From an uncultured Lachnospiraceae bacterium (lineage in GTDB: Bacteria > Bacillota > Clostridia > Lachnospirales > Lachnospiraceae), in NCBI GenBank assembly GCA_947172645.1, contig CAMWBY010000008.1, positions 97,957 through 161,956 on the forward strand: a stretch of 64,000 nucleotides of DNA. Direction: 5' to 3'. Shown piece by piece: positions 29,116 through 38,542 of this stretch (position 1 is its first letter; each line of letters opens with the position of its first letter). A model generated the notes under the pieces. That model ran no database searches. It had not been told where the DNA came from and saw only the letters and a list, made by a program, of their open reading frames with translations. Made by a program: the position numbers and the translations under genes.

Positions 29116-29154
29116 CTTTTATCCCAAATCCTTATCTTCCCATAAACCATAACG

Positions 29155-31680
29155 TCACTTTTTCATCCAGTTCTCATATCTGACTATCGCAGAATAATCG
29201 ATATCCAGGTTGCCGTACTCATCCACATCCGCCGCCTCATAGCCGCCCAGAATCATTCCGGAACCATTGTAAAAGACATTGGCGGGCACATTGGGGTCGT
29301 CCGCATACTCTGATTTTGCCTGCAACACGACGTATACCCCTTCGCCGTCTTTCCTGACGGCGACAGAGTCGGCTAACACAATCCTGCCGCTGGCGATAAT
29401 CAATCCCTGAAAATTGGCGGTCACTTCCACATCGCCTATGGCGACCACCAGCCGGAGCCTGGAATCCACCACCTCATAGACGCCGCCCGGCTGTGTTTTA
29501 CTGTCCACAAGCACCGCCTTGCGCATACCAGTCCCCTCTCCCACGGTAAACTCGGCCTTACCGCCTTTCTCATCCAGATAATCCTGCAATCCTGCCGTCC
29601 CCTCAGGCGCGCCGGGCGGCGTTTCAAGCCGAACCAGATTGGCAAACACCGTATCCTCCGGGCCCTCTTCCTCTTCCAGGAGATTTCTGTCCAGATTCGT
29701 ATAATATTTACTGCAATTGGCCATCGTCTCTCGCAATTCTTCCAGCGCCCCGTCGCTTCCGGGCAGGAGATTGACCAGATTCCTCCCCTCTCCGTCTGTC
29801 AAAACACTGCCCGAAGACGCATCGGTGACGGACACCATGGCGTTGCCCGCCACGGTATATCCCTGTACGTCCTCTTTGACCTTGATACCCCCGGACACAT
29901 ACTGATTGAAATATTTGTCCAGACTTGCCTTATTGCCGTCCACGTTATAATACTGCCTGAAATATTCCGCCGCCCGCCCGGCATCCATCACCAGATATAA
30001 ATACACCTGTTCTTTTCCCGGCATATAAAGGAATCTGACGCCTTTTAAGGACGCCGTCTGGTTTAGCCTGGCAACCGTCTGCACCACATCGGCAGGGTCT
30101 GTCCCGTCCAAATCCTCTGCCGTGATATCCGCAATGCCATAGTCGGACAATTTCACACCTCCCAGTTTCGCCGCGGCCCTGCCTGCATCGACAATCTTAA
30201 AATCCTCTCCCCGCTCCACATACGCCGGCAAACTGCCCATCATCTCCAACCAGGCGTCAAAAGACATCGGATTCTGCCCAACCAATGTCCTGCCCGCCAA
30301 TGTGCCGATACATTCCGGCGGGACAAGATACGCAATCTGGTTGCTTTTGACGGAAATAGATTCCCCCATCAGCACATGGGGCAGTCCATTGTCCGCGCCT
30401 CCCTCCTGGGGCAGGCTCACATAAGCCCGTCCCGCAAGCTGCAATGCGGTAAGCCCGGTCAGGTCAATCGTACAATCTTTTCCGTTGACCACTATGGAAC
30501 TGCTCGTATCCGCCGGATTGACGGCCACCTCCTCCTGCAAGGCGCTGCCGTCATCGCCCTGCACAATATTGCCGTTATCGTCTTTTTTGTCCGTCCACAC
30601 AGTTTTTACCGCGGTGTCCGTATCTCCATACCCATAATACTGTCCCGCCAGAGACACGCTGCTGCCCCGGCCTGACAGAACCAAATCATCGGCTATATAC
30701 ATCCTGCCGGACACGTCCAGATGACTTCCGTTCAGCGCAATCCCTCCGGCATAAACATCCGTGCAAAATCCCCTGCCATCCTGCCAGACGTCTCTTACCA
30801 CAAAAGACGCGCCCTGATGAACCAATCCTGCAAAGCCCGCCGTGTTTCCGACCTCAATGTCGCCGCCCGAAATAACATACAAGGCATCCTCCACCGTCAC
30901 TTTGCTGTTTTCTCCGATTAAGATGCCTCCCTCGCCTTCCTTGTCCGTCCCGCCATAGATGCTTCCTTCAATATTGACGGTAACCGCATCGGCGGACTCG
31001 ATACCCGTACCGCCGATTAGCGCATAGGGATACAGCCTGTCTACATTGCCCGCCTGGGTAAAGCGCAGCCTCGGCACGTCAATTGCAATATCCGTGTTGA
31101 TGACGGACAGATAGCCATTGCCGTCATAAAATTCAACACGGATATTTTTTATCGCCATACTGCCATAACCGCCCGTCGCATCCCCAGACCGGAAGACAGG
31201 CTCCGCGTCGTTCCAGGCGGATTCCCGGATATGCCCCGACGGATTATCCTCCTTCCAGAAGACTTTATCCACATAATCCCGCAGCTTATCCTTGTCGTAG
31301 TGTTTCTCCGCCCCCGCCGCGTCCACGCCCAACAGTTTTTCGACAGATTTCATATATGCCATAGCAAAATAGCTCTCGCGGTTCGCATCCGTTGCGAGCG
31401 CGTCCCAGTTGCTTATCACATCCTGATAGGCATTGCCCACCGACACGGACACTACGTCCCGTTTGACGCCCGCCACAATCTGTTCCACCACTGTCTCCGC
31501 AGAGTAAAAACTGTTCTTTGCCTTTAAATCATTGACTTTAATGCGGTAATTTAGATAAGAAGCCCACAGGATAGCCGTCGCCAGGATACCAATCAACGCC
31601 ATGGCGATAATCACCACCACAATCGCCGACCCTCTGTCGTCTCTTCTATTTTGCCGCTCCCAGATTTGTAATCGTCGCAA
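29155..31680 (-). CDS. Giant PilX/GspK-like pilus tip protein, no Glu+5
   Basis: An 841-residue protein with a basic N-terminus, then DRGSAIVVVIIAMALIGIL, a pilin-like helix that lacks the +5 glutamate, as do GspK and PilX proteins placed at the tip. NSFYSAETVVEQIVAG after the helix is PilX/GspK-like. The 230-430 region has repeated short strands (GGDIEVGN, GGIALNGSHLDVSGRM), suggesting a beta-solenoid. I favour the TTG start at 31680 because GAGGTG lies seven bases upstream. The ATG at 31755 would add 25 residues inside the previous gene. It overlaps that gene by 35 bases. Confidence 0.8.
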   Translation of the reverse strand: MRRLQIWERQNRRDDRGSAIVVVIIAMALIGILATAILWASYLNYRIKVNDLKAKNSFYSAETVVEQIVAGVKRDVVSVSVGNAYQDVISNWDALATDANRESYFAMAYMKSVEKLLGVDAAGAEKHYDKDKLRDYVDKVFWKEDNPSGHIRESAWNDAEPVFRSGDATGGYGSMAIKNIRVEFYDGNGYLSVINTDIAIDVPRLRFTQAGNVDRLYPYALIGGTGIESADAVTVNIEGSIYGGTDKEGEGGILIGENSKVTVEDALYVISGGDIEVGNTAGFAGLVHQGASFVVRDVWQDGRGFCTDVYAGGIALNGSHLDVSGRMYIADDLVLSGRGSSVSLAGQYYGYGDTDTAVKTVWTDKKDDNGNIVQGDDGSALQEEVAVNPADTSSSIVVNGKDCTIDLTGLTALQLAGRAYVSLPQEGGADNGLPHVLMGESISVKSNQIAYLVPPECIGTLAGRTLVGQNPMSFDAWLEMMGSLPAYVERGEDFKIVDAGRAAAKLGGVKLSDYGIADITAEDLDGTDPADVVQTVARLNQTASLKGVRFLYMPGKEQVYLYLVMDAGRAAEYFRQYYNVDGNKASLDKYFNQYVSGGIKVKEDVQGYTVAGNAMVSVTDASSGSVLTDGEGRNLVNLLPGSDGALEELRETMANCSKYYTNLDRNLLEEEEGPEDTVFANLVRLETPPGAPEGTAGLQDYLDEKGGKAEFTVGEGTGMRKAVLVDSKTQPGGVYEVVDSRLRLVVAIGDVEVTANFQGLIIASGRIVLADSVAVRKDGEGVYVVLQAKSEYADDPNVPANVFYNGSGMILGGYEAADVDEYGNLDIDYSAIVRYENWMKK

Positions 31681-33154
31681 GCCTGTGCACCTCGCCATTG
31701 TCTTCAAAATTATCTTCTGTGAAATGTTTTGCCGCTCCCGTCCGGTAAACCGCAATCTCTATATCATAAATAACATTCGTCACTTTATCGCCCACAGTAT
31801 CCCCTGCGAAACTGCATGGCATTACGTGCATCATGTCGTCAAAAAACTGGTTCACATTTCCCATGCTGACCTCGCTGCCGTCCGCCATATTCGTACCTAA
31901 ATTTGTTCTGTAAACCATATTATTCCCAATCTCCCCGCAGGTGTCAATCTCCACCTCCGCCTTATAGCTGCTCTCCTTCGCCCACAATTCGGCCAAGGGC
32001 AATTCCGGCACAATCACATTTAACACCGTGTCCACATCGGACCGAATCTGCTTGGCCAGTACGATGCTTCTTAACAACGGTTGTTCTTCCCCGAACAGTT
32101 TGTCTTTATCCTTCACTTCAAACTCAATGTAATCTATCCGCCTGGACGTATCATACAAGGGATAATAGAACAGATAGAAGTTGCCGCTGGAAAAAGTGCG
32201 GCTGACAGCGCACACTTCACCGCTCATAGACCCGGCATAACCGTGGCTGTGCGGAAGCGTATGTCCCGGCGTGCCTTTCTTATAAGGGCACTCCGGTTTC
32301 GTACACTCATTTTGCAGCCCGCCGTATTCAAATTCATAGGCGAACGTGACAGTGGCCTTGCACTGCCCGTTGCCCGATGCGTCCTCGGTCCGGGCGTCCT
32401 CGATGACTACCTTAATCAGCCTCTTTTTTATGACGTCATAAAGCGTAAGCCCGTCCAAGTCCTCCGGGACCGTTCCGCCGCCCGCCAGACTGTAATCTTC
32501 TATCTGTCTCTTAATATCCCTGAGGACGTCCTGGTCCAATTCTTTGTCCTGATGGTAACTGCTGTCCATCGCCCTGTCCGCCTCGCTGTCCGCGCCGTTT
32601 ACTTCGGCCACGCTCCCGACCTGCGCATAGAACCTGCCGTTAAACTCCTTGTCATGCAGCGCGTTGGAATCTCCCGTACTCTCTCTGGAACCCGCCCCAT
32701 AAGTGGAGGCGTCCAACCTGATTAAGGCGTCATATTCCGCGCCTTGTATCTCCACATTCTCTATGCCGAAATAATAGACCTCACCGTCTTGCGTATATCC
32801 GGGCATCTCTTTCGTCAAGTCCCTTACGCCGCCTTGAATCAAATCTCTGTTAATGATATAGAATCCATTCCCCGGATAGTAATAAGAACCCCCGGTATAT
32901 CCCTCCGGCGGCTCAAATTGTGTCTGTACTTCCTCAAGTGTATATGCCTTAAGCCCCTCCATAATATTCTGCGCAACCGTAGTTGCCCGGAGAGTCTGCC
33001 TGGATTTCACATTAATCTTAGCCGAAGTGGCAAACATATGGAGCAACGGAATGGCGATAATGGCAAGAATCGTCACCGCAATCAGCAACTCCGCCAGTGA
33101 AAATCCCGCGTTGGCACTTCCCTCCTTCGGACGCTCATGGCTCTTCTGTTCCAT
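31646..33154 (-). CDS. Large pilin-like protein (PilV-like)
   Basis: A 502-residue protein with leader MEQKSHERPKEGSANAGFSL and a helix AELLIAVTILAIIAIPLLH: Gly-Phe cleavage site and Glu+5 are present. About 450 extracellular residues follow, including two Cys pairs near NECTKPECPYKKG (about 280). The start is placed at ATG 33154 (AGGAAGGG close upstream, overlapping the pilO-like gene by 20 bases), although the frame extends to 33211. It is the first minor pilin after pilO, where pilV lies in C. difficile. Confidence 0.85.
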   Translation of the reverse strand: MEQKSHERPKEGSANAGFSLAELLIAVTILAIIAIPLLHMFATSAKINVKSRQTLRATTVAQNIMEGLKAYTLEEVQTQFEPPEGYTGGSYYYPGNGFYIINRDLIQGGVRDLTKEMPGYTQDGEVYYFGIENVEIQGAEYDALIRLDASTYGAGSRESTGDSNALHDKEFNGRFYAQVGSVAEVNGADSEADRAMDSSYHQDKELDQDVLRDIKRQIEDYSLAGGGTVPEDLDGLTLYDVIKKRLIKVVIEDARTEDASGNGQCKATVTFAYEFEYGGLQNECTKPECPYKKGTPGHTLPHSHGYAGSMSGEVCAVSRTFSSGNFYLFYYPLYDTSRRIDYIEFEVKDKDKLFGEEQPLLRSIVLAKQIRSDVDTVLNVIVPELPLAELWAKESSYKAEVEIDTCGEIGNNMVYRTNLGTNMADGSEVSMGNVNQFFDDMMHVMPCSFAGDTVGDKVTNVIYDIEIAVYRTGAAKHFTEDNFEDNGEVHRLATITNLGAAK

Positions 33155-33866
33155 CAGTCCCTTCCTCTTCCTTCTCTTCTTCATCATCCGTATCTGCTTC
33201 CGTCTCTCCATAAGACTCTAAAGAACCGAAAATATTATCCGTACCGACCAACACGGAAGAGAAACCAGGCTGCACATATTCTTTACCCGGCTGTCCCGGC
33301 ACACAGTACATATCCACACTGGTCGTCCCTCTCAGCAGACCTGTGGATTCATCGTATGCCACCGCCAGATTCTGGATACTCATCCGATTGTCTTGCGCGC
33401 CGATGTTTTTAACGCTTCTTTTCAACCCGTCATAAGACACCAGATAATGAATCGTCACGTTGCGTCTCATCAACAGCGAAGAAGCCCCGTTTTCTCCGGC
33501 GCTTTCCGGCAAAACCACAGGTTCGCAAGCGGTCATATTGATACTGTCAATCATCATAGGCGCAATCTGTTCCTGGTTGACCGCAAGCAGAATGCCGTCC
33601 TCCTCCCTGACATCCACCGGAAACCTCTGGTAGACTGCGTCAATCTCCTGTCTCATCTGTTCCGTATCCGCCACATAGGAATCTTTACTGTCCGTCTTAA
33701 TCGTCAAATCCGTGATTTGCGCCTGTAATCTCTCATTCTCCGTCTCCAAAGCGTCCGCTTTCTCCATAGTCGGCCAAAACACCATGAAATAGGAGCAGAC
33801 CACAGACAAAATCCCAAGTAAGCCCACCAAAAGCAATCTGTCTCTTCCCGAAGCTTTCACTGCCAT
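33135..33866 (-). CDS. pilO: PilO-like type IV pilus alignment protein
   Basis: A 243-residue bitopic membrane protein: short cytoplasmic N-terminus, one helix (about 10-31), coiled coil (about 33-75) and an extracellular ferredoxin-like domain. The C-terminus is a strongly acidic tail (TDDEEEKEEEG). Length, topology and position directly after the PilM-PilN gene fit PilO, which pairs with PilN to link the cytoplasmic PilM ring to the pilus. Sequence identity in this family is low, so context matters. Confidence 0.8.
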   Translation of the reverse strand: MAVKASGRDRLLLVGLLGILSVVCSYFMVFWPTMEKADALETENERLQAQITDLTIKTDSKDSYVADTEQMRQEIDAVYQRFPVDVREEDGILLAVNQEQIAPMMIDSINMTACEPVVLPESAGENGASSLLMRRNVTIHYLVSYDGLKRSVKNIGAQDNRMSIQNLAVAYDESTGLLRGTTSVDMYCVPGQPGKEYVQPGFSSVLVGTDNIFGSLESYGETEADTDDEEEKEEEGTDGTEEP

Positions 33867-35584
33867 ACCTCCTGTGCCTGTCCTGCGTCATCCGCACTAT
33901 CCATGAGGCCGTCTATGTCCGCCGCCTCATCCTCGTCCATTGCCCCATCCGTCAAACCGTCCATGCCTTTTCCATCTATACCAGTCATCCCATCCATGTC
34001 CGCCGTCCCGCCCGCGTCATGGATATCCCTGTAAGCCGCGGACACCGAGAAATTGACCGACAGCGTCCCCGCTTCCTCATCCGTCTCCTCCACCACGGAA
34101 TTGACTGTCACACTGGAAGGGTACAGGCTTGCAAACGTCCTCAACTGTTCGATGGCCAGGGCCACTTCGCTTTTTGTGCCGACGCTCATGTTGATTGCCA
34201 CGCCCTCCGCCGTGCTTGTCAAAGAAACCACGCGCACATCGGCAGGCATTTTACTCTCCAGTTCCTCCAAAAATTCCACCAATTCCTCATTCCGGTTCTC
34301 TGTGACGGCATAGACCGCCATCGCCAGATGATAAGATACAAGCGTATCGGCGTACTCGTCATACACCGGAACGATTGACGCAAGGCCGTCGCTCTGTGTC
34401 TTAAGCTCCATGTTCAGCTTAGATACGTCCATGTACCGCCATGCCGAAAATCCGGCCAGGGCAACCGATATGGCTAAGCCCATCACAAGCAGGATGTAAG
34501 CCACCGCCGCCCCATTGACGCCGCCTTTACCGTTTCTTCCCGGCTTGTCGGATTTTTCTTCCTTCCGAAACCCAAGAGGAGACGCCCCGGCGCCTGCGCA
34601 CGCCACATACTCACCGTAAAACGGTGTCTGAAAGCTTTTCTCGAAATTCCATCCCGGCACTTCCCGCAATACTTCCACCGGAAGGTTTAGTTCCCTGGAA
34701 AACAAATCGGACAGGCCTTTGATGTTCGCTCCAAGTCCTGTCATGTACACATGTCCGATAGCCGTCCCGGAATTGTGGGACATGTAATAATCCACAACCC
34801 TGGATACGCCGCCGGTCAGAGCGTGAAGCGCTTCCGTCACCTCCGCCAAGGCGGTGCAATCATTCGCCGACATGATTTCCATTGCTTTGCCGACCGTGTC
34901 CGCCTCTCTCCATCTCCCGGATTCTATCACCGCCTCAATCGCTTCCTCCACGCCATAGGCTACGTTTCTCGTAAAAACAAGGGTCCTTCCCCGGACGGCC
35001 ATAATAAGCGTGGAGCCCTCGTCCGCCTTAATAACAAGGTCCGTGCCTTCTCCAGTCTTATCCTTCACCGCCTGGAAAACACTGTTTCCCGCATAGTCAA
35101 TCGCCGCCGTCTCAAGCTTCAACGCTTTCGCCAGACTGTAATAGCCATCCAAAAGCGATGACGGCGCCGCCAACACCAACAATTTATACTGTTGGGTGCC
35201 TTTCGTATCTTCCACTGTCCCAAGAATACTGTACGCTAATCTGTACTGGCCCAAATCAACAGGAAAATAATCCGCCGCGTTGGCTTTCACCACATCCGCG
35301 ATGCGGTTCTCCCTGACAAGAGGAATTACCACTTCACGGCTTGCAATCCTTCCTGATGTGAGAGTGAACACCACCTGCCTGGCTTTCATGTTATTTTCCG
35401 CAATCGCCGTCTTGAGAGCCTCGGTATATTCCGGTGTGACCGAGAGTACGCCGTCGCTCACGACTCCTTCGGGAGTAGGTATTGTAAAATATTTGTGTAC
35501 CCTATGGGTCTTCGCTTTATAATCAACCTCGCATACTCTGGTCAGCAAACGGCCAATCTCTATGCTGATTACTTTGGCAGCCAT
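33857..35584 (-). CDS. pilMN: PilM-PilN fusion protein
   Basis: A 575-residue protein. Residues 1-340 are an actin/FtsA-like PilM domain (MAAKVISIEIGRLLTRVCEV; NSVFQAVKDKTGEGTDLVIK; YMTGLGANIKGLSDLF). After a Lys/Gly linker, a membrane helix (about 368-392, VAYILLVMGLAISVALAGF) and a PilN-like coiled coil plus extracellular domain follow. The last ~50 residues are Asp/Gly/Met-rich. Normally these are two proteins joined by the PilN N-terminal peptide; a fused pilMN is known in C. difficile. The ATG at 35584 has AGGAG ten bases upstream. It overlaps pilO by 10 bases. Confidence 0.88.
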   Translation of the reverse strand: MAAKVISIEIGRLLTRVCEVDYKAKTHRVHKYFTIPTPEGVVSDGVLSVTPEYTEALKTAIAENNMKARQVVFTLTSGRIASREVVIPLVRENRIADVVKANAADYFPVDLGQYRLAYSILGTVEDTKGTQQYKLLVLAAPSSLLDGYYSLAKALKLETAAIDYAGNSVFQAVKDKTGEGTDLVIKADEGSTLIMAVRGRTLVFTRNVAYGVEEAIEAVIESGRWREADTVGKAMEIMSANDCTALAEVTEALHALTGGVSRVVDYYMSHNSGTAIGHVYMTGLGANIKGLSDLFSRELNLPVEVLREVPGWNFEKSFQTPFYGEYVACAGAGASPLGFRKEEKSDKPGRNGKGGVNGAAVAYILLVMGLAISVALAGFSAWRYMDVSKLNMELKTQSDGLASIVPVYDEYADTLVSYHLAMAVYAVTENRNEELVEFLEELESKMPADVRVVSLTSTAEGVAINMSVGTKSEVALAIEQLRTFASLYPSSVTVNSVVEETDEEAGTLSVNFSVSAAYRDIHDAGGTADMDGMTGIDGKGMDGLTDGAMDEDEAADIDGLMDSADDAGQAQEVWQ

Positions 35585-35676
35585 GAACCATATTCTCCTT
35601 TCAGACGCCTCTTTTGTATAATTTATGTAAACCTCTTTCATGTTTAAAAAACGATTTTCAGCATAATCCCAACGTG

Positions 35677-36435
35677 TCAGAACTGCCCCAGATACCAGGA
35701 CAGTATCCGGTCACCCCACAATGCCGCAATCAAAACACCGCCGGAAAGATAAGGCCCCATCGCAAGCACATGGCCTGCGCCGCTTACTTTCATGCGGATT
35801 ACATGTATAAACGCACCCAGGATACAGCCCAGCACAAAGGCCAGAATTATCAGTTTCCAGCCAAGGAACAATCCGCAGGCTGCCGTCATCTTGACGTCTC
35901 CGCCGCCGATGGCCTTGCCGCCGGACGCATAATAGAGTATGGATAAACCTCCGCTGACCACCAGGAATCCTGCCAGATAATGAAAGAAATGCGCATAGTC
36001 TGACACTGCGCGAAACAGCCCCAACACCAGTATAAATATATTCACTCCAATGGGAATCTCGTATGTCCTGAAATCAATGACACTCAGCACAAGAAGCGCC
36101 GAAGCCAGAAGACAGCAAAGCAGTGCGTATGCGTTCACCCCGCAAGCCAATACAACCGTCACATATAAGATTCCATTGGCCGCCTCGACAAGCGGATACT
36201 GGACGGAAAGCTTCGCCTTACAAAAACGGCATCTGCCATGCAGAAAAAAATAGCTGCCTATGGGAACCATATCGTACCATCTAAGCTGCCCGCCGCAGGA
36301 CAGGCAGCGAGACCTCATCTTCACGATGTCTTCCCGTCTCGGAATGCGCAGAATGCAAACATTGAGAAAACTGCCAATCACCGTTCCGAAAAGAAACAGA
36401 ACAATATAAAGACTCCTACTGTCCGCCCATAGCAT
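35677..36435 (-). CDS. pilD: Prepilin peptidase/N-methyltransferase (PilD/ComC)
   Basis: A 252-residue polytopic membrane aspartic protease that cuts and methylates the prepilins encoded around it. Visible hallmarks are GSFLNVCILRIPRRED, the zinc-binding pairs CLSC and CRFC (about 42-70), and the two catalytic aspartates in SVIDFRTYEIP and GGGDVKM. I choose ATG 36435 (MLWADSRSLYIVLFLFG), which gives a family-like N-terminus and overlaps the pilA end by 20 bases. ATGs at 36462 or 36531 are possible; none has a strong ribosome site. Confidence 0.92.
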   Translation of the reverse strand: MLWADSRSLYIVLFLFGTVIGSFLNVCILRIPRREDIVKMRSRCLSCGGQLRWYDMVPIGSYFFLHGRCRFCKAKLSVQYPLVEAANGILYVTVVLACGVNAYALLCCLLASALLVLSVIDFRTYEIPIGVNIFILVLGLFRAVSDYAHFFHYLAGFLVVSGGLSILYYASGGKAIGGGDVKMTAACGLFLGWKLIILAFVLGCILGAFIHVIRMKVSGAGHVLAMGPYLSGGVLIAALWGDRILSWYLGQF

Positions 36436-36895
36436 CCCTAAATTCGGTATTTGCACTGCCATCCGCCGCACTTGTGTACTCAAATACGATGTTCCCATCC
36501 TGCTCAATCTCCCAGCCGATTGTAAACTCATCCCATCTTGTCATACTCTGGCATCTGATAGGCAGCTCTAAATTCCCGGCGCCGTTTTCCGTCATCAGTC
36601 CTGCATTCTGCAAAGCTTCCTGTGCGAATGCAGAGCCATTCAAGTCCGCCGGATTGTCCCTTGTTATATGAATCTCACCGTCGGCAAGCGTGGCCGTATT
36701 CTCCGGGTCGGAAGCCAGTATCTGCAATGCCGCCACAATCTCCGCCGCATTCTGTACATCCGCGGAATTGCGCGCCCTCTCCACGTATCTTAAATACTGC
36801 GGCGTAAGCACCACCGCCAGAATTGCCATAATCGCAACAACAATGATTAGTTCCACAAGGGAAAACCCTTCGTCATCCATTTTCTTCTTTCTCAC
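36416..36895 (-). CDS. pilA: Probable major type IV pilin
   Basis: A 159-residue prepilin beginning MRKKKMDDEGFSLVELIIVV: basic leader, Gly-Phe cleavage site, Glu at +5, and a ~30-residue helix ending VLTPQYLRYVERAR. Size matches major pilins and it lies directly after pilC and before pilD. The start is a GTG with GGAG six bases upstream. The mature protein has a single Cys, so a disulfide-bonded loop is not expected. It could also serve as a main pseudopilin of a DNA-uptake pilus. Confidence 0.88.
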   Translation of the reverse strand: MRKKKMDDEGFSLVELIIVVAIMAILAVVLTPQYLRYVERARNSADVQNAAEIVAALQILASDPENTATLADGEIHITRDNPADLNGSAFAQEALQNAGLMTENGAGNLELPIRCQSMTRWDEFTIGWEIEQDGNIVFEYTSAADGSANTEFRDAMGGQ

Positions 36896-36938
36896 GTGCT
36901 TCTCCTCGCTTTATTTACTCTACAATCCCCGCCATGTT

Positions 36939-38153
36939 TTACAGATTGTCCAAGGCCTCGTACATGTTTACCATCGGCGCCATAACCGCGCCGATTAAGA
37001 AACCCACAATGCCTGCCAGGACAATGATAATGATAGGCTCTAAAGCGGCCATCAGGGATTGTACCGCTATCTCCACTTCTTCCTCATAGTAATCCGCCAG
37101 TTTATAAAGCATCTCCTCAGTGGAGCCGGACTCTTCGCCAACCCGCACCATATGATATACCATAGGCGGAAACAGCCCGCATTCCTGCAGCGGCTGCGAC
37201 ATAGGCACGCCCATCATAATCTGCTCCTTCGTCTCCTTCAGGGCTTCCTTGAACCAGATATTCCCCATCGTGTCGGCCACGATGTCCACCGCCTCCACAA
37301 GGGATACGCCCGCCGTAAGCAAAGTGCCAAGCGTCCTTGCCATCTGGGAAGATGCGGATTTGACGGACAGGTTCTTCACCGCCGGGATTTTTAACGCAAT
37401 CCGCCCTGTCACATGCCTGCCGCGGCCGGTCCTCGCCCAAGCCTTGAGGCAGACTGCCGCTACAACGATAACCGGAACGATAATATACCATCCGCCTGTA
37501 ATAAATTTGCTCATGTTTACCACCAGAAGCGTAATCCCCGGAAGTTCCGCATTCAGCTCTTCAAACATGTCCATATACCGGGGAATGACAAACGCCAGCA
37601 TGGCAATAATAACCGCAACCGCAACCAGGGCAACCATAACCGGATAAATCATGGCCTTCTTGATTAACGCCTGCGTCTTAGCCGACCGCTCAAACTGGAC
37701 CGCCATGCGCTCCATTGCCGCCTCCAGGCTGCCGGAAGCCTCGCCCGCCCGGACCATCTGCACTAACAATTCCGGAAAAACCTTCGGATGTCTGGCCAGA
37801 GAATCCGAGAAGCTCTCGCCCTTCTCCACATCGGCCCTGACCGCCTGTACCGCTTTCCGCATCCTGGCATTCTCTGTCTGCTCCGTCAGCATATTCAACG
37901 TATGTATCATCGTAACGCCCGCCCGGGTAATACTGGCAAACTGCCTGCAAAACACTGCCAAATCCCTTGGCGTCGGCCTGCCGCCAAAATCAAACGCAAT
38001 ATCCCTCGTAAAAACATTCTTCTGCGTCACTTCCAGGACGATAAGGCCCTGGCCTTTCAATTCCCTGACTGCCTGCTCTTTGCTGTCGGCTTCCCTGCTG
38101 CCTTTTATTTCCTTACCGCTCTTGTCCACTGCGACATAGCCCCAGGATGCCAT
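36939..38153 (-). CDS. pilC: PilC, type IV pilus inner-membrane platform protein
   Basis: A 404-residue GspF/PilC protein with two repeats of the T2SSF domain (about 70-195 and 275-395) and three membrane helices. Motifs FCRQFASITRAGVTMIHTLN and MARTLGTLLTAGVSLVEAVD are typical. PilC binds the PilB ATPase and feeds pilins into the fibre. The ATG at 38153 (MASWGYVAVDKSG) follows GGAGG closely and is preferred over 38222. It is the first gene of the pilC-pilA-pilD-pilMN series. Confidence 0.94.
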   Translation of the reverse strand: MASWGYVAVDKSGKEIKGSREADSKEQAVRELKGQGLIVLEVTQKNVFTRDIAFDFGGRPTPRDLAVFCRQFASITRAGVTMIHTLNMLTEQTENARMRKAVQAVRADVEKGESFSDSLARHPKVFPELLVQMVRAGEASGSLEAAMERMAVQFERSAKTQALIKKAMIYPVMVALVAVAVIIAMLAFVIPRYMDMFEELNAELPGITLLVVNMSKFITGGWYIIVPVIVVAAVCLKAWARTGRGRHVTGRIALKIPAVKNLSVKSASSQMARTLGTLLTAGVSLVEAVDIVADTMGNIWFKEALKETKEQIMMGVPMSQPLQECGLFPPMVYHMVRVGEESGSTEEMLYKLADYYEEEVEIAVQSLMAALEPIIIIVLAGIVGFLIGAVMAPMVNMYEALDNL

Positions 38154-38286
38154 GGTATACCTCCGCCTGTCTTTTCTCCATGCCGCCCGGTTCAATCCTG
38201 CATACCGGCTTACATACGTCATCCGTTTTAAACGGTATTACGTACTATATTTCTTCCAGTTTTTTCCACGGCATTTGTTTCCTATT

Positions 38287-38315
38287 ATTTTACTACTTAC
38301 GTGCCTCAAACGCAA
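38287..38315 (-). promoter_or_regulatory. Predicted sigma-A promoter of the pilC operon
   Basis: Minus strand TTGCGT (38315-38310), 17-base spacer, TAAAAT (38292-38287). The predicted leader is about 125 bases and contains the palindrome CCGTTTTAAACGG (38223-38235). I found no c-di-GMP riboswitch consensus in this leader. Confidence 0.6.
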
Positions 38316-38336
38316 ATATTATCAGATTTTGCACAT

Positions 38337-38394
38337 ATTTTTTTATATTTTTTAGCTATTATGTATAAAAAGTAGCCATAAAATATAAAAAAAG
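38337..38394 (-). repeat. A/T-rich inverted repeat in the pilB-pilC gap
   Basis: Arms of about 20 bases (38337-38358 and 38373-38394), each ending in TTTTTTATATTTT-like sequence, pair with few mismatches. They lie about 20 bases upstream of the pilC -35. It may terminate pilB transcription, act as an operator, or supply a curved upstream element. The remainder of this 389-base gap (38154-38542) holds only the pilC promoter and a GGCATA/TATGCC inverted repeat near the pilB end. Confidence 0.45.
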
Positions 38395-38542
38395 TCTACT
38401 TTCAAACCACATTTGCATTCCAATACCGGCACCGCAATTCACCTAAAAAGTTCGTTTTGACGTTTTCTTTTAAGGCATACCACATTATAGAGTACCGCTC
38501 CTGTTTCTCCGCCACGCTATGCCCAAAAATGTCCTGAAGCCG

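Noticed and set aside
38154..38542. c-di-GMP riboswitch before pilC
   Set aside because: C. difficile has one near its pilus genes, but I find neither class I nor class II conserved sequence here; only a promoter and inverted repeats.
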